Below are positions 18,612-27,867 of a stretch of 64,000 nucleotides of DNA, in pieces (the stretch's first letter is position 1; every line of letters starts with the position of its first letter). Position numbers and translations under genes: made by a program. The stretch comes from Bog-756 sp963718405 (GTDB taxonomy: Bacteria > Actinomycetota > Acidimicrobiia > Acidimicrobiales > RAAP-2), in contig CAVQYZ010000005.1 in NCBI GenBank assembly GCA_963718405.1, positions 434,001-498,000 of the forward strand, read 5' to 3'. The notes below the pieces were generated by a model. The model made no database searches, was not told the origin of the DNA, and saw only the letters and a program-made list of their open reading frames with translations.

Positions 18612-19181
18612 TCAGCGGCCCCGGACGAACTGCATGGCCTCCATCCGGGTGGCGGCGTCACTGCGGAACAGGCCGCGGACCGCCGAGGTCACGGTGGAGG
18701 TCCCTGATTTCTTGACCCCGCGCATCGACATGCACAGGTGCTCGGCGTCCAGCACCACCAGCACCCCTCTCGGGGCCAGGGCGTGCTCGATGGCGTCGGC
18801 GATCTCCGAGGTCATCCGCTCCTGGACCTGGAGCCGACGGGCGAAGCCCTCCACCAGGCGGGCCAGCTTGGACAAGCCGGTGATCCGGCCGTCCTGGCCG
18901 GGGATGTAGGCCACGTGGGCCTTCCCGATGAACGGGATCAGGTGGTGCTCGCAGAGGGAGGCGAAGGGGATGTCGCGGACCATGACCATCTCATCGTGGT
19001 CGGCGGCGAAGGTCACCTCGAGGTGGTCACCGGGGCTCTCGCCGAAGCCCGCCAACAGCTCCTGGTACATGCGGGCCACCCGGACCGGGGTCTTGACCAA
19101 CCCGTCACGGGTCGGGTCCTCCCCCAGGGCCAGGAGCAGTTCGGTGACAGCCCTCTCGATACGGGCTTCGTCGACGCTCAC
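18612..19181 (-). CDS. folE: GTP cyclohydrolase I
   Basis: First enzyme of folate synthesis, converting GTP to 7,8-dihydroneopterin triphosphate. The 189-residue protein contains the zinc-ligand motif SLCEHHLIPF, the helix GLSKLARLVEGFARRLQVQERMT, and HLCMSMRGVKKSGT with the second zinc Cys. It lies 15 bases downstream of hpt. Confidence 0.96.
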   Translation of the reverse strand: MSVDEARIERAVTELLLALGEDPTRDGLVKTPVRVARMYQELLAGFGESPGDHLEVTFAADHDEMVMVRDIPFASLCEHHLIPFIGKAHVAYIPGQDGRITGLSKLARLVEGFARRLQVQERMTSEIADAIEHALAPRGVLVVLDAEHLCMSMRGVKKSGTSTVTSAVRGLFRSDAATRMEAMQFVRGR

Positions 19182-19196
19182 CCGGCCGTCACGGCC

Positions 19197-19791
19197 CTAG
19201 GGCAGGCCGTCGGCGTGGGCATGGACAGCCCGGAGGTTACGCAGTCGCTCGTCGACATCGAGGCCATATCCCACCACGAACTCGGGGGGGATGTGAAACC
19301 CGACGTAGCGCAGGTCGGTCTTGGTGCGTTGTTGACCGTCCTTGACCAGCAGGGCGCAGACCTCGAGAGCTGGCCGGGCTGCGGGCCATCAGGTAGCGCT
19401 GCAGGTAGTTGAGGGTCAGGCCGCTGTCGACGATGTCCTCGACCACCAGGACATGACGGTCGACCAGATCCACGTCGAGGTCCTTCACGATCCGCACCAC
19501 CCCCGAGGTGCGGGTGGCGCTCCCGTAGGAGGAGACCGCCATGAAGTCCACCTCGACCGGGAGGTCGATGGCCCGGGACAGGTCGCTCATGAACATGAAG
19601 GCCCCCTTGAGCACCCCGACCAGCAACGGGGCCCGCCCGGCGTAGTCCGCGGTGATCTGCCGGCCCAGTTCGGTGATGCGGGCTTGGAGGTCGGCTTCGG
19701 AGACGATCACCGGGCCCACCTCGGGCCCGTCCTCGAGGAGGGGCGGGTCGGGACGGTCCGGAGGCCCGGGCACCTGAGCTCGGTCGGCCAT
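19197..19791 (-). CDS. hpt: Hypoxanthine phosphoribosyltransferase (apparent frameshift)
   Basis: Salvages hypoxanthine and guanine with PRPP. Seen: LLVGVLKGAFMFMSDL (Lys-Gly loop I), FMAVSSYGSATRTSG (flexible loop II), and the PRPP motif VLVVEDIVDSGLTL. The frame then breaks: removing one base at 19368 gives LEVCALLVKDGQQRTK and the C-terminal end FVVGYGLDVDERLRNL, closing at a TAG at 19197. Restored length is 197 residues. The ATG overlaps the tilS stop by one base, the classical tilS-hpt arrangement. ftsH, often next, is absent. Confidence 0.92.
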
Positions 19792-20795
19792 CACCGGCCC
19801 GACTGTACCGGAGCGTCCGGCCCTGCCGTGGAGACCGGGTCTGTGGTCGGGATGGCCGGCCGGGCCGGTGTCACCGACAGCCGTCCCGCCGAGCGCCGGA
19901 CGGTCCGGCCCCCCGGGATCTGGGTGGCCCGCCGGTGCCGGGCCGCCACCTCGAGGACCCGGTCGACGGCGTCGAGCGGCGGGGGGTACGGGCCGTCCCC
20001 GGTGAGCCACTCACGGACCGAGCGTCGGCCCACCGCCACCGGGGCCGAGGCCAGGGCGGCGGCGTCGTGGGGATCCACCAGTGAGGCCACCGCCTCGAGG
20101 AGGTCGGCGTCCCCGCCGAGCACGCCGGCCTGACGGGCCAGGATCGGGACCACGTCCCGTCCGGCGATCTGGCAGCACAGGGGCACCAGCTCGTGGCGGA
20201 GGCGATTACGGACGAAGCGGGGATCGTCGTTGGACGGGTCGTGCACCGGGGTCAGGCCCAGCCGGTCGCAGAGCGCCACGGTCTCGGAGCGCCGGAGGGC
20301 CAACAGGGGGTGCTCGGGGCCGGCCCTCATGGCCGACAGGCCCCGCACCCCGGCTCCGCGCAGCAGGTTGGCCAGCACCGTCTCGGCCTGGTCGTCAGCG
20401 GTGTGACCGGTGGCAGCTCCCGGGCCCAGGGCGGCCAGGCGCACCTCCCGGGACCGGGCTTCGAGGTTGGGCCCGTCGGCCACCTCCACCCGCTCGGCCC
20501 GGAACGAAGCCCCGAACCTCTGGGCCGCCCGGGACACCACCTCGGCCTCCCGGGCCGAGCCGGGACGGAGGCCGTGATCGACGTGCACCGCGGTCACCCG
20601 GCACCCGGCCGCCACCGCCAGGGCCAGCAGGGACAGGGAGTCCGCCCCACCCGAGACCCCGCACACCAGGGCGGAGCCCGGATCGGGGAAGGTGCACCGG
20701 CTGAGGAGATCCCCGATCAGCTCGCCGGCTCCGGCGTAGGGGTCGGGGTCGGCTCCGGCCGAATCAGCTGGACAGTGCGGTCGAGGCACCGACAC
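19791..20795 (-). CDS. tilS: tRNA(Ile)-lysidine synthase
   Basis: Modifies the wobble cytidine of the AUA-reading tRNA-Ile to lysidine. The N-type ATP pyrophosphatase P-loop reads CGVSGGADSLSLL, followed by VHVDHGLRPGS, GHTADDQAETVLANLLRGAG and RNRLRHELVP, all TilS motifs. No ATG is available; GTG codons at 20795 and 20789, inside the end of the metalloprotease gene, give an N terminus of normal length. A longer frame to 21074 is only antisense-like readthrough of the neighbour. Product about 334 residues; first gene of the long cofactor operon. Confidence 0.9.
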   Translation of the reverse strand: MSVPRPHCPADSAGADPDPYAGAGELIGDLLSRCTFPDPGSALVCGVSGGADSLSLLALAVAAGCRVTAVHVDHGLRPGSAREAEVVSRAAQRFGASFRAERVEVADGPNLEARSREVRLAALGPGAATGHTADDQAETVLANLLRGAGVRGLSAMRAGPEHPLLALRRSETVALCDRLGLTPVHDPSNDDPRFVRNRLRHELVPLCCQIAGRDVVPILARQAGVLGGDADLLEAVASLVDPHDAAALASAPVAVGRRSVREWLTGDGPYPPPLDAVDRVLEVAARHRRATQIPGGRTVRRSAGRLSVTPARPAIPTTDPVSTAGPDAPVQSGR

Positions 20796-21891
20796 GCGAG
20801 ATCCATTCCGACGGATTGCGGATCTCGACCAGTGAAGGCAGCCACTCCGGGCCCCGCCAGGCCCGGTCGAGGAGCTCGGGCCCGCCGGATCCCTCCACGG
20901 CAGCGATGAACCGCTCGCCCTCCTCGTACTGGCGGAGCTTGGCCTCGATCCCGATGAGCTGTTGCAGGAGGCGGGCGGGGCCCCGGGTCTGCTTGCGCCG
21001 CTGCCGCAACACCTCGGAGAACCGGGCCGCGCTGGGGATGGCGGCGGCACCGGCGCGGTCCATGGTGACGTCACCGTGCCCCTCCAGCAGGCTCATCAGA
21101 GCCTGGATCCGATGGAGCCCTTCGAGCTGCTCGGGGGTGGCCACCAGACCGAGGGCGCCGTTGTCCCGTAAGGGATTGCGTCCGGCCCGGATCTCCTCGG
21201 TCATCCGACGGAGGGCCTCGGCGAAACGGGACGGATCGGGCTCGAGGGAGCCGAGCCCCTCCTCCACCAGACTGACGAAGTAGTCGCGCATCCAGGGGAT
21301 GGCGGTGAACTGGCAGCGGTGGGTCACCTCGTGCAGGGCCAGCCACAGCCGGAACTCGCGGGGCTCGAAGCCGTGGAGCTGCTCCAGGGCCACGATGTTG
21401 GGACCGACGAAGTACACCAGGTCCTGATCTTCGACGGCGTCCTCGGTGAGCAACAGGTCGTACTGGCCGAGCACCCGGGTGGAGAGCCATCCGAGCACCA
21501 CCCCCATCTGGGCTCCGGTGACCACCCGGCCGGCGCTGGCCAGCGGCCCGGCCAGCTGCTCGGTCAACCGGTTGGTGGCCGCCACCCGGGAGGGGTCCAA
21601 TCTGTCCAGATGCGGTCCGACCAGACGCTGGAAGCTGGCCACGTTGGCATGGACCCATCCGGCCCGGTCGGTGACCCGGGCCCGGGCCGCACCCGAGGCC
21701 GACCGGAGCCCGGTGGACGCCGCCACCAACTCCTCGGCCTGGGCCGTGAGCTCCTCGAAGTCGGCTTGGAGCAGATCGGGACGGTACGGAGCGGGGAGAT
21801 GGCTGCGGCTGCCCACCCACCCGGCCACCCGCTCGGCCGTGTCCCAGCCCACCGCGCCGCTGCTTTCGGCAGGTCCTTCGGTATCGCTCAC
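20764..21891 (-). CDS. Zinc-dependent metalloprotease, F420-biosynthesis-associated family (DUF2342)
   Basis: A 375-residue protein with the HExxH zinc signature HEVTHRCQFTAIPW (about residue 185) and a conserved downstream Glu region (VEEGLGSLE). It is related to the zincin-type actinobacterial family named as coenzyme F420 biosynthesis-associated because of its phylogenetic distribution; the biochemical role is not established. No signal peptide is visible, so it is probably cytoplasmic. It precedes tilS with overlap, and 52 bases separate it from rsrA. Confidence 0.85.
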   Translation of the reverse strand: MSDTEGPAESSGAVGWDTAERVAGWVGSRSHLPAPYRPDLLQADFEELTAQAEELVAASTGLRSASGAARARVTDRAGWVHANVASFQRLVGPHLDRLDPSRVAATNRLTEQLAGPLASAGRVVTGAQMGVVLGWLSTRVLGQYDLLLTEDAVEDQDLVYFVGPNIVALEQLHGFEPREFRLWLALHEVTHRCQFTAIPWMRDYFVSLVEEGLGSLEPDPSRFAEALRRMTEEIRAGRNPLRDNGALGLVATPEQLEGLHRIQALMSLLEGHGDVTMDRAGAAAIPSAARFSEVLRQRRKQTRGPARLLQQLIGIEAKLRQYEEGERFIAAVEGSGGPELLDRAWRGPEWLPSLVEIRNPSEWISRVGASTALSS

Positions 21892-21943
21892 GAAGACCAG
21901 TGTAGGGACCGCACCATCCGGGCGACGATCAGCCCCGGCGGCA

Positions 21944-22264
21944 CTAGTTGCTCTGGCTGCTGGTCTCGTTGTGGAGGGCCTCGGCCACCCGCTTCACCAG
22001 GGTGTCGGGCACGTGGTCCTTGCACCGGTTGGCGATGACCCGGCGGAGCTCGGCCTCGAAGCCGTAGGCCCCGACGCACGGCCCGCACAGGTCGAGGTGG
22101 CGGGTGATCTCGATCCGCCGCGCCTCGGTGAGCTCACCGTCGAGATAGAAGTACAGCCGCTCGATGGTCTCGTCGCATCCCACGAAGCCCGCGATCCCTC
22201 CGCCGCCGTGCCCGCCGGGCGCGGACTCTGCCGCCGGTTCCCCTCGTACTCCCGAATCTCCCAC
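21944..22264 (-). CDS. rsrA: Zinc-binding anti-sigma factor, mycothiol-system RsrA family
   Basis: A ZAS-family anti-sigma factor of about 106 residues. The redox zinc site is present: an upstream Cys (VGCDETIERLYFYLDGEL) and the HxxxCxxC motif in RHLDLCGPC. Oxidation of such a site releases the partner sigma factor in the SigR system. The start is GTG at 22264, 13 bases after the sigma stop, with AGGAG ten bases upstream. The longer frame to 22324 would overlap the sigma gene. The first ~25 residues are Gly-rich. Confidence 0.88.
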   Translation of the reverse strand: MGDSGVRGEPAAESAPGGHGGGGIAGFVGCDETIERLYFYLDGELTEARRIEITRHLDLCGPCVGAYGFEAELRRVIANRCKDHVPDTLVKRVAEALHNETSSQSN

Positions 22265-22277
22265 TGGTCCGGCTCTC

Positions 22278-22856
22278 CTACCTGGCTGTGTCGCCCGCCT
22301 CGACAAGGCCTCTTGTGCTCCCACGGTCCACCAACGCCTTCTGCAGCGCTTTTCTTCCTCGATGGATTCTGCTCATCACTGTACCGATGGGCACGTCGGT
22401 GATCTCGGCAATCTCCTTGTAGGAGAATCCCTCGACGTCGGCGAGGAGCACGGCCATCCGGAAGGTGTCGGGCAGCGCCTCGATGGCCTCTTTGACGTCG
22501 GTGTCGGTGAAGCGGTCGAGCGCCTCGTCCTCGGCGCTGCGGCCGAGCACCGTGCCCTGCTCACCAGAGAGGTGCCGGTAGAGGTAGAGGTCTTCCACGT
22601 CCTCGACGTCGGCGATCTCGGGGCGGCGCTTCTTGGCCCGGTAGGTGTTGATGTAGGTGTTGGTGAGGATGCGGTAGAGCCAGGCCTTGAGGTTGGTGCC
22701 CAACTCGAAGCTGGCGAAGGCCCGGTAGGCCTTCAGATAGGTCTCCTGCACCAGGTCCTCAGCGTCGGAGGAGTTGCGGGTCATCCGCAGTGCCGCGGTG
22801 TAGAGCGCAGGCATGTACTCCATCGCAAGATCGGAGAACACCGCCTGATCGGCCAT
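22278..22856 (-). CDS. sigR: ECF RNA polymerase sigma factor, SigR family
   Basis: Group 4 sigma factor with region 2 (MTRNSSDAEDLVQETYLKAYRAF, then NLKAWLYRILTNTYINTYR) and region 4 (LADVEGFSYKEIAEITDVPI-GTVMSRIHRGR). The gene order sigR-rsrA, both tightly linked, and the ZAS motif of the partner support a thiol-oxidative stress regulon. Two ATG codons are possible (22880 and 22856); I prefer 22856 by the family's length, 192 residues. I saw no GGAAT/GTT autoregulatory promoter just upstream. Confidence 0.9.
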   Translation of the reverse strand: MADQAVFSDLAMEYMPALYTAALRMTRNSSDAEDLVQETYLKAYRAFASFELGTNLKAWLYRILTNTYINTYRAKKRRPEIADVEDVEDLYLYRHLSGEQGTVLGRSAEDEALDRFTDTDVKEAIEALPDTFRMAVLLADVEGFSYKEIAEITDVPIGTVMSRIHRGRKALQKALVDRGSTRGLVEAGDTAR

Positions 22857-22958
22857 GCAAGAACCATACAAGGCCGCCAAGGCTGCCGGTACCCGGTACC
22901 GGGGCGGTCACGGCCCCCTGGCCCGGTCGATCACCGGGGGCGCGGCCCCCGGTCCAGG

Positions 22959-24158
22959 TCAGCCCCGACGCACCGGGACGCTGGCGTAGCCGGCCACGTT
23001 GGCCATCTGGACCCGGCGGGTGTGGTCCTCGTCCACGGTGAAGTCGGGCCAGCGCCGGACCATCTCCTCGATGGCCACCCGGCTCTCCATCCGGGCCAGG
23101 GCCGCCCCCAGGCAGGTGTGGATCCCGAAGCCGAAGCCCAGGGCGTAGCCGGGGGCCCGGGTGATGTCGAACCGGTCCGGATCCACGTACTCCCGCTCGT
23201 CGTGGGTGGCCGCCCCGGTCAGCAGCAGGACCGGGAACCCGGCCGGGATGGTGGTTCCGTGCCACTCCGAGTCCTGCACCGAAAAACGGCCCTGGTACTG
23301 CGAGGGGGGCCAGAACCTCAGGATCTCCTCGACCGCCCCGGACGCCAGGGCGGGGTCGTCGACCAGGGCCGCCCGCTGGTCCGGGTGCCGCGAGAACAGC
23401 ACGAAGGCGTTGCTGACCAGTTTGGTCACGGTCTCTGCTCCCGCCCCACCCAGCAGGGCGGCGAACCCGGCGATTTCGGCGTCGCTGAGCCCGGTGGTGG
23501 TGCCGTCCTCGCGTTCCATGGTGGCCTGGGTCAGCCGGCTCAACATGTCGTCACCGGGGTGGAGCCGCTTGTCGGCCACCAGGGCGGCGAAGTACACCAC
23601 GGCCTCCAACATGGCCTCCTGGCCGGCGTCGCTCGGGCCGCTCTGGCCCGGTTCCCGCTCCAGGGTCAGATCGATCCAGTGCCGGATCTTCTGCCGGTCG
23701 GCGGCGGGCACCCCGAGCATCCGGGAGATGATCTCCACCGGGAAGGGGGCGGCGAACTCCTCGACGGCGTCGAACTCCGACTCCCCGGTGAGCCGGTCGG
23801 CGAAGCCCCGGACCACCTCGGCGACCATGGGCTCCAGGCCCTGGATGGACCGGGGGTGGAAGACCTTGCTGACCAGGCTCCGGAGCCGGTGGTGGTCGGG
23901 CGGGTCCTGCATGATCATCATGCCGAGCCCGGCCACCAGGTCCGGGTCGAGCGAGAGCGTGTAGAGGTCGACGCCGTGGGTGCTGGAGAAGGTCTTCCAG
24001 TCGTGGCTGGCCGACATGACGTCGGCGTGGCGGACCAGGGCCCAGAACCCGTACTGCTCGTTGAAGGTGACCGGGGCCTCGTCCCGCAGGGCCCGGTACA
24101 GCTCGTAGGGGTCCTCGAAGAAGACCTCGGAGAACGGGTCGAAGACCGGGGCGCTCAC
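22959..24158 (-). CDS. Cytochrome P450
   Basis: A class I bacterial P450 of 399 residues. Seen: the I-helix oxygen-binding region GGAGAETVTK, the K-helix ExxR (EEILR), and the haem loop FGFGIHTCLGAALAR with the axial Cys. GTG start at 24158, ten bases after the doxX-like gene. It fits the CYP125/142/144-like spread found in lipid-degrading actinobacteria, but the substrate cannot be read. No ferredoxin gene is adjacent. The preceding 100 bases to sigR hold no gene. Confidence 0.93.
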   Translation of the reverse strand: MSAPVFDPFSEVFFEDPYELYRALRDEAPVTFNEQYGFWALVRHADVMSASHDWKTFSSTHGVDLYTLSLDPDLVAGLGMMIMQDPPDHHRLRSLVSKVFHPRSIQGLEPMVAEVVRGFADRLTGESEFDAVEEFAAPFPVEIISRMLGVPAADRQKIRHWIDLTLEREPGQSGPSDAGQEAMLEAVVYFAALVADKRLHPGDDMLSRLTQATMEREDGTTTGLSDAEIAGFAALLGGAGAETVTKLVSNAFVLFSRHPDQRAALVDDPALASGAVEEILRFWPPSQYQGRFSVQDSEWHGTTIPAGFPVLLLTGAATHDEREYVDPDRFDITRAPGYALGFGFGIHTCLGAALARMESRVAIEEMVRRWPDFTVDEDHTRRVQMANVAGYASVPVRRG

Positions 24159-24168
24159 CGGGCCACCG

Positions 24169-24690
24169 CTAGGACGACGCCTTGGGAGCCGGCCGCCAGA
24201 AGGTGACCAGGAGCAGGGCGCTCCCACCCACGCCGGCGATCAGAGCGATCAGGAGACCGGTCCACCCCCACAGGGAGGTGAGGCCGAAGGCATGGTCGAG
24301 GCTCCACTGACCGGGACCCACCGTGGCCAGGAGGAACCCGGAGATGGTCAGCACCATCACGTACTCCCACCCTTCGCCGGGGCGGAAGATGAAGAACCCG
24401 TTCTTCAGGTGGTTGGTGATCCAGGCCACCACCATGACGCCGACCACTCCGGCGCCCCCGAACGAGGTCAGGAGCCCCAGCACCAGTAGGGCCCCGGCGC
24501 CGATCTCGGTGACGCTGGCCGTCCAGGCGTGGAACCAACCCGGCTTCATCCCCAGGCTCTCGAACCACCGGCCGGTGCCGGCGATCTTCCCGCCGCCGAT
24601 GATGTGGTTGACCCCGTGGGCGATGAAGACCGCTCCGATGGCCACCCGGAAGACCAGGAGGGCGAGGTCGACGGCATGGACGTTGGCCAT
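24169..24690 (-). CDS. DoxX family membrane protein
   Basis: A 173-residue integral membrane protein with four hydrophobic segments (about 8-28, 60-80, 85-105, 140-162). It has the DoxX-type pattern FRVAIGAVFIAHGVNH and WFESLGMKPGW. Family members have been linked to thiosulfate:quinone reduction or to thiol/redox homeostasis; no specific function is implied here. It is cotranscribed with the P450 downstream (10-base gap). Confidence 0.8.
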   Translation of the reverse strand: MANVHAVDLALLVFRVAIGAVFIAHGVNHIIGGGKIAGTGRWFESLGMKPGWFHAWTASVTEIGAGALLVLGLLTSFGGAGVVGVMVVAWITNHLKNGFFIFRPGEGWEYVMVLTISGFLLATVGPGQWSLDHAFGLTSLWGWTGLLIALIAGVGGSALLLVTFWRPAPKASS

Positions 24691-24832
24691 TGGCTGGGAA
24701 CTCCACTTGCTCGGGGCGGACCGTGAACGGCCGGCGCGACGATCAGATACTGGGCACGGAAACCACTCGACACTCTGCCATCCGTGGGGTCACCGGTGCA
24801 GGGACGGCCCGGACCCGGCGGCCCGGGCGGGT

Positions 24833-25138
24833 TCAGTCCGAAGCCGGCAGAGCCTTGGCCGTCTTGACCTCGAGTGGTTCTCCGTCGAGCGACAGGGCGC
24901 CGTCGCCGGGTTTGGTGCAGAGGACCTCGACGGTGTCTTCGGCGTCGGTGTACCGCTTCCCGAGGAGGGTGGCACCGGTCCGCTCCGGGGCGATGGCCAG
25001 GCCGTCGGCCACCGGGTCGTCCAGGGCCACGACGGCCACACCCCCGCAGGCCAGGTCGTGGTCGCCGGTGCCCTTGATCACCACGATCTCGGTGGTGCCG
25101 ACCTGGCTCTTGAGTCGCAATCCCGGTTTGAGTATCAC
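24833..25138 (-). CDS. Small conserved-looking protein, function unknown
   Basis: A 101-residue protein without signal peptide or membrane segment, beginning MILKPGLRLKSQVGTTEIVV. It has two Cys (LACGG and VLCTKPG), a beta-rich pattern and a sharp ending in KTAKALPASD. Its ATG overlaps the acyl-CoA synthetase stop by four bases, so it is translationally coupled to that enzyme, which suggests a helper role; this is inference. I do not recognise the family. Confidence 0.7.
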   Translation of the reverse strand: MILKPGLRLKSQVGTTEIVVIKGTGDHDLACGGVAVVALDDPVADGLAIAPERTGATLLGKRYTDAEDTVEVLCTKPGDGALSLDGEPLEVKTAKALPASD

Positions 25139-26697
25139 GTCGCAACCTCCTTGAGCTGCTCGTCAGAACCCGCAGAGCCTGGACCAACCGGTCGGTCCGA
25201 CGCCAACTGGTCCCGCACCACCCGGCGGAGGACCTTGCCGCTGGCGGTGAGGGGCAGCTCCTCACAGAACACGAACCGCCCCGGCGTCTTGATCGAGCCC
25301 AGCCGCTGGCGGACCCATCCGGTGAGCTGGTCGGCGATCCCGTCGGGGGCCAGGCCTTCCATCGACGGGGCCAGCACCACGGCGGCGGCCACCGACTCGC
25401 CCCATTCGGGGTCGGGCACTCCGACCACCGCCACCGAGACCACGGCGTCGTGGCGGAGCAGGGTGTCCTCGATCTCGGAGGGGGAGAGGTTCTCGCCCCC
25501 CCGGATGATCACGTCGTCGGCCCGGCCCTCCACGAAGAGATACCCGTCCTCGTCGATGGAGCCCACGTCCCCGGTCACCAGCCATCCCGACTCGTCGAGG
25601 CTGGTGGCGCTGTCCAGGTAGGTGCCACTGACCTGGGGCCCGCGCACCCTGATGAAGCCCCTGGTACCCACGGGCGCCATCTCGCCGGACTCCCCGACGA
25701 TGGCGATCTCCACCCCGGGGAGCGGTTGGCCCACCGAGGCCAGGCGGCGACGGACCTCGGGCTCCTGGCTGGCCAGCGCCCGGCGGTGCTCTTCGGGACC
25801 GAGCACGGCGATGGTGGAGGAGGTTTCGGTGAGGCCGTAGGCGTTGACGAACTGCACCTCGGGGAAGAGCTCGAGGGCCCGCTCGAGGACCGGGGCGGCC
25901 ATCCGGGCGCCTCCGTAGGACAGGGACCGCAGGGTCGGCACCCGCAGGCCCGGATCCTCCTCCATGCACTGGACGATCCGGGCCAGCATGGTCGGGACCA
26001 CGAAGGCGTGGGTGGCGCCACCGCTCCGGGCCAGCTCCAGCCAGGCCTGGGGGGTGAAGGCGGGCAGGGGCAGGATCCGGCGGCCCGAATAGACCGAGGT
26101 CAGGACGGCGGCCACCCCGGCGATGTGGAACGGCGGTGCCGCCAGCAGGAGGGCCTCGTCCTCGTCCGAGCCGGCGAACTCCACCGTGTCCATGACGTAG
26201 GAGGTCAGGTTGTCGTGGCTCAGGAGGGCGGCCTTGGGGGTGCCGGACGAGCCACTGGTGAACAGGATGACGGCGGGCCGCTCGGGATCGTCGGCGTAGG
26301 GGCTCTCGACGGCACCGGCCTGGCCGAGTCCCTCCCACCACACCGGCGTCGTCAAAACCGGAGTGCTGTCCAACTGGGCGGACAGGGAGGCGGAGGCCAC
26401 GGTGGATGGAGCGTCGAGCCGCTCGATCTGGGCCTGTAACGACTCGGCCGGCAGCCGGAAATTGAGGGGGGCGTAGGAGGCCCCGACCCAGGCCGCCCCG
26501 AACAGCGCGGCCGGAACGGCGGCCGAGTAGAGGTCGGCGAAGGCCAGGGTGGTGAAACTGCCCGAGGTCAACTGGTCGCCGGCGGCCCGGGCCCAGGTTC
26601 GCAGGTCGGCGTAGGAGATGGACTCCGCCCCGTCGGACAGGGCTGTGCGATCACCGAACGAGTCGGCCATGAGGTCCAAGAGGATGGCGATGTTCAC
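25135..26697 (-). CDS. AMP-dependent acyl-CoA synthetase/ligase
   Basis: Activates a carboxylic acid to its CoA thioester via an acyl-adenylate. The 520-residue ANL enzyme shows the P-loop LFTSGSSGTPKAALLSH (about 150), the YGLTETSS motif (A5), TGDVGSIDEDGYL (A7), and the C-terminal catalytic-Lys region LPLTASGKVLRR. It is in the same operon as the small protein at 24833 and lies in a catabolic block with P450, crotonase and CoA-transferases. The acid substrate is not predictable from motifs alone. Confidence 0.93.
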   Translation of the reverse strand: MNIAILLDLMADSFGDRTALSDGAESISYADLRTWARAAGDQLTSGSFTTLAFADLYSAAVPAALFGAAWVGASYAPLNFRLPAESLQAQIERLDAPSTVASASLSAQLDSTPVLTTPVWWEGLGQAGAVESPYADDPERPAVILFTSGSSGTPKAALLSHDNLTSYVMDTVEFAGSDEDEALLLAAPPFHIAGVAAVLTSVYSGRRILPLPAFTPQAWLELARSGGATHAFVVPTMLARIVQCMEEDPGLRVPTLRSLSYGGARMAAPVLERALELFPEVQFVNAYGLTETSSTIAVLGPEEHRRALASQEPEVRRRLASVGQPLPGVEIAIVGESGEMAPVGTRGFIRVRGPQVSGTYLDSATSLDESGWLVTGDVGSIDEDGYLFVEGRADDVIIRGGENLSPSEIEDTLLRHDAVVSVAVVGVPDPEWGESVAAAVVLAPSMEGLAPDGIADQLTGWVRQRLGSIKTPGRFVFCEELPLTASGKVLRRVVRDQLASDRPVGPGSAGSDEQLKEVAT

Positions 26698-26811
26698 CGT
26701 GGGCGTTCCTGGCGGCTAGCGGGCGGGCCCGATGCTGGGCGACGGGGCCTGTGCGGCCGCGGCCAACCATAACGATCCCGTCCGGCGAGGGAAAATTGGT
26801 GCGCGGGCACC

Positions 26812-27804
26812 TCAGGGCTCCAACTCGTCGACCAGGCCCCAGGTCAGGGCGGTGTCGGCATCGATCGAGGGCAAGGCCAGGGCCAGCAGCATGGTGGCGT
26901 GGCGGCCGATGCGGCGGGGCAGGCTGACCGTTCCCCCGGCACCGGGGATGAGCCCGAGATGCAGCTCCGGAAGGGAGATACGGGTGGACCGGGCCGCCAC
27001 CACCCGGTGGGCGAACGCCGCCAGCTCGATACCGGATCCCACCGTGGCTCCGTGGATGCGGACCGTGGTCTTGTCGGCCACCTCGGCCAGGGATCGGCCG
27101 GCGTTTCGCCGCAGGCGCACCAGATGGGCGGTGACCGGATCGGGGCGGGAGCCGAACTCGTTCAGGTCGCCGCCGCTGCAGAAGGCCTCGCCCGAGCCGC
27201 GCAGGACGACCGAGGCGACGGTGGGATCGACCGCGGCCACGTGCAAGGCCGCCACCAGGTCGTCCCGCATGGCGGCGGTGAAGGCGTTGAGCACCCGGGG
27301 TCGATTGAGGGTGATGGAGAGCTGGTCCCCCTCCCGGGTGGCGATCACCGCCGGGCCCCCGTCGTCGGCCTGGGGCCGGGCCGGATGCCCGCCCCGCCAA
27401 CGGGTGAACTCCGGGCCGTGTTGGAGCAGCCCGTAGGCCATCGACTCGGCCGCCAACCCCTCGGAGACGGTTCGGCCTCCGCCGGTCCGGAGCAGGACGG
27501 CCAGGGTGACCGAGGCCAGCGGGTTGGCCTCCACGGTGGTCCGGGCCGACTCCAGCTCCGGGCTGTGGGGCGGGACGGCCAGATCGGACCAGGCCGGTGG
27601 CCCGGTCATCGGCCCCTCCACCACGCCGATCACCACCGCGGCCAGGGTCTGCAGCCGCTCCATGGAGGGTGGGTCGAGGGTGGGAGGCAGGCCGGTCCCT
27701 TCGACCAGGACGACCGGGGCCCCTGCGTCCACCACCCGCTCGTGGGCCTCGCCGGCATCGAGGAGCTCGGCGAACTCCGGTCCCGAGAGCCGAAGAGGGT
27801 CCAT
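26812..27804 (-). CDS. Enoyl-CoA hydratase/isomerase family protein with N-terminal extension
   Basis: The C-terminal ~185 residues form a crotonase domain: LSITLNRPRVLNAF, the first oxyanion-hole strand SGGDLNEF, the second HGATVGSGIELAAFAHRVVA, and LPELHLGLIPGAGGT. The N-terminal ~145 residues are unusual; part of this extension (SEGLAAESMAYGLLQHGPEF) resembles the last helices of a crotonase, as if a second copy preceded the main one. Total 330 residues. It is divergent from the CoA-transferase at 27868 with a 60-base spacer. Confidence 0.85.
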   Translation of the reverse strand: MDPLRLSGPEFAELLDAGEAHERVVDAGAPVVLVEGTGLPPTLDPPSMERLQTLAAVVIGVVEGPMTGPPAWSDLAVPPHSPELESARTTVEANPLASVTLAVLLRTGGGRTVSEGLAAESMAYGLLQHGPEFTRWRGGHPARPQADDGGPAVIATREGDQLSITLNRPRVLNAFTAAMRDDLVAALHVAAVDPTVASVVLRGSGEAFCSGGDLNEFGSRPDPVTAHLVRLRRNAGRSLAEVADKTTVRIHGATVGSGIELAAFAHRVVAARSTRISLPELHLGLIPGAGGTVSLPRRIGRHATMLLALALPSIDADTALTWGLVDELEP

Positions 27805-27867
27805 GACGACGATGGTAATGAGGCCACCGGGCCGGCGTAGTGTGAGTGCGGACCAAGGAAGGTGCTG

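Noticed and set aside
22164..24206. A 680-codon open frame on the plus strand across the P450 and sigma genes
   Set aside because: It is antisense to strongly recognisable genes and has no motifs; long antisense frames are expected in very GC-rich DNA.
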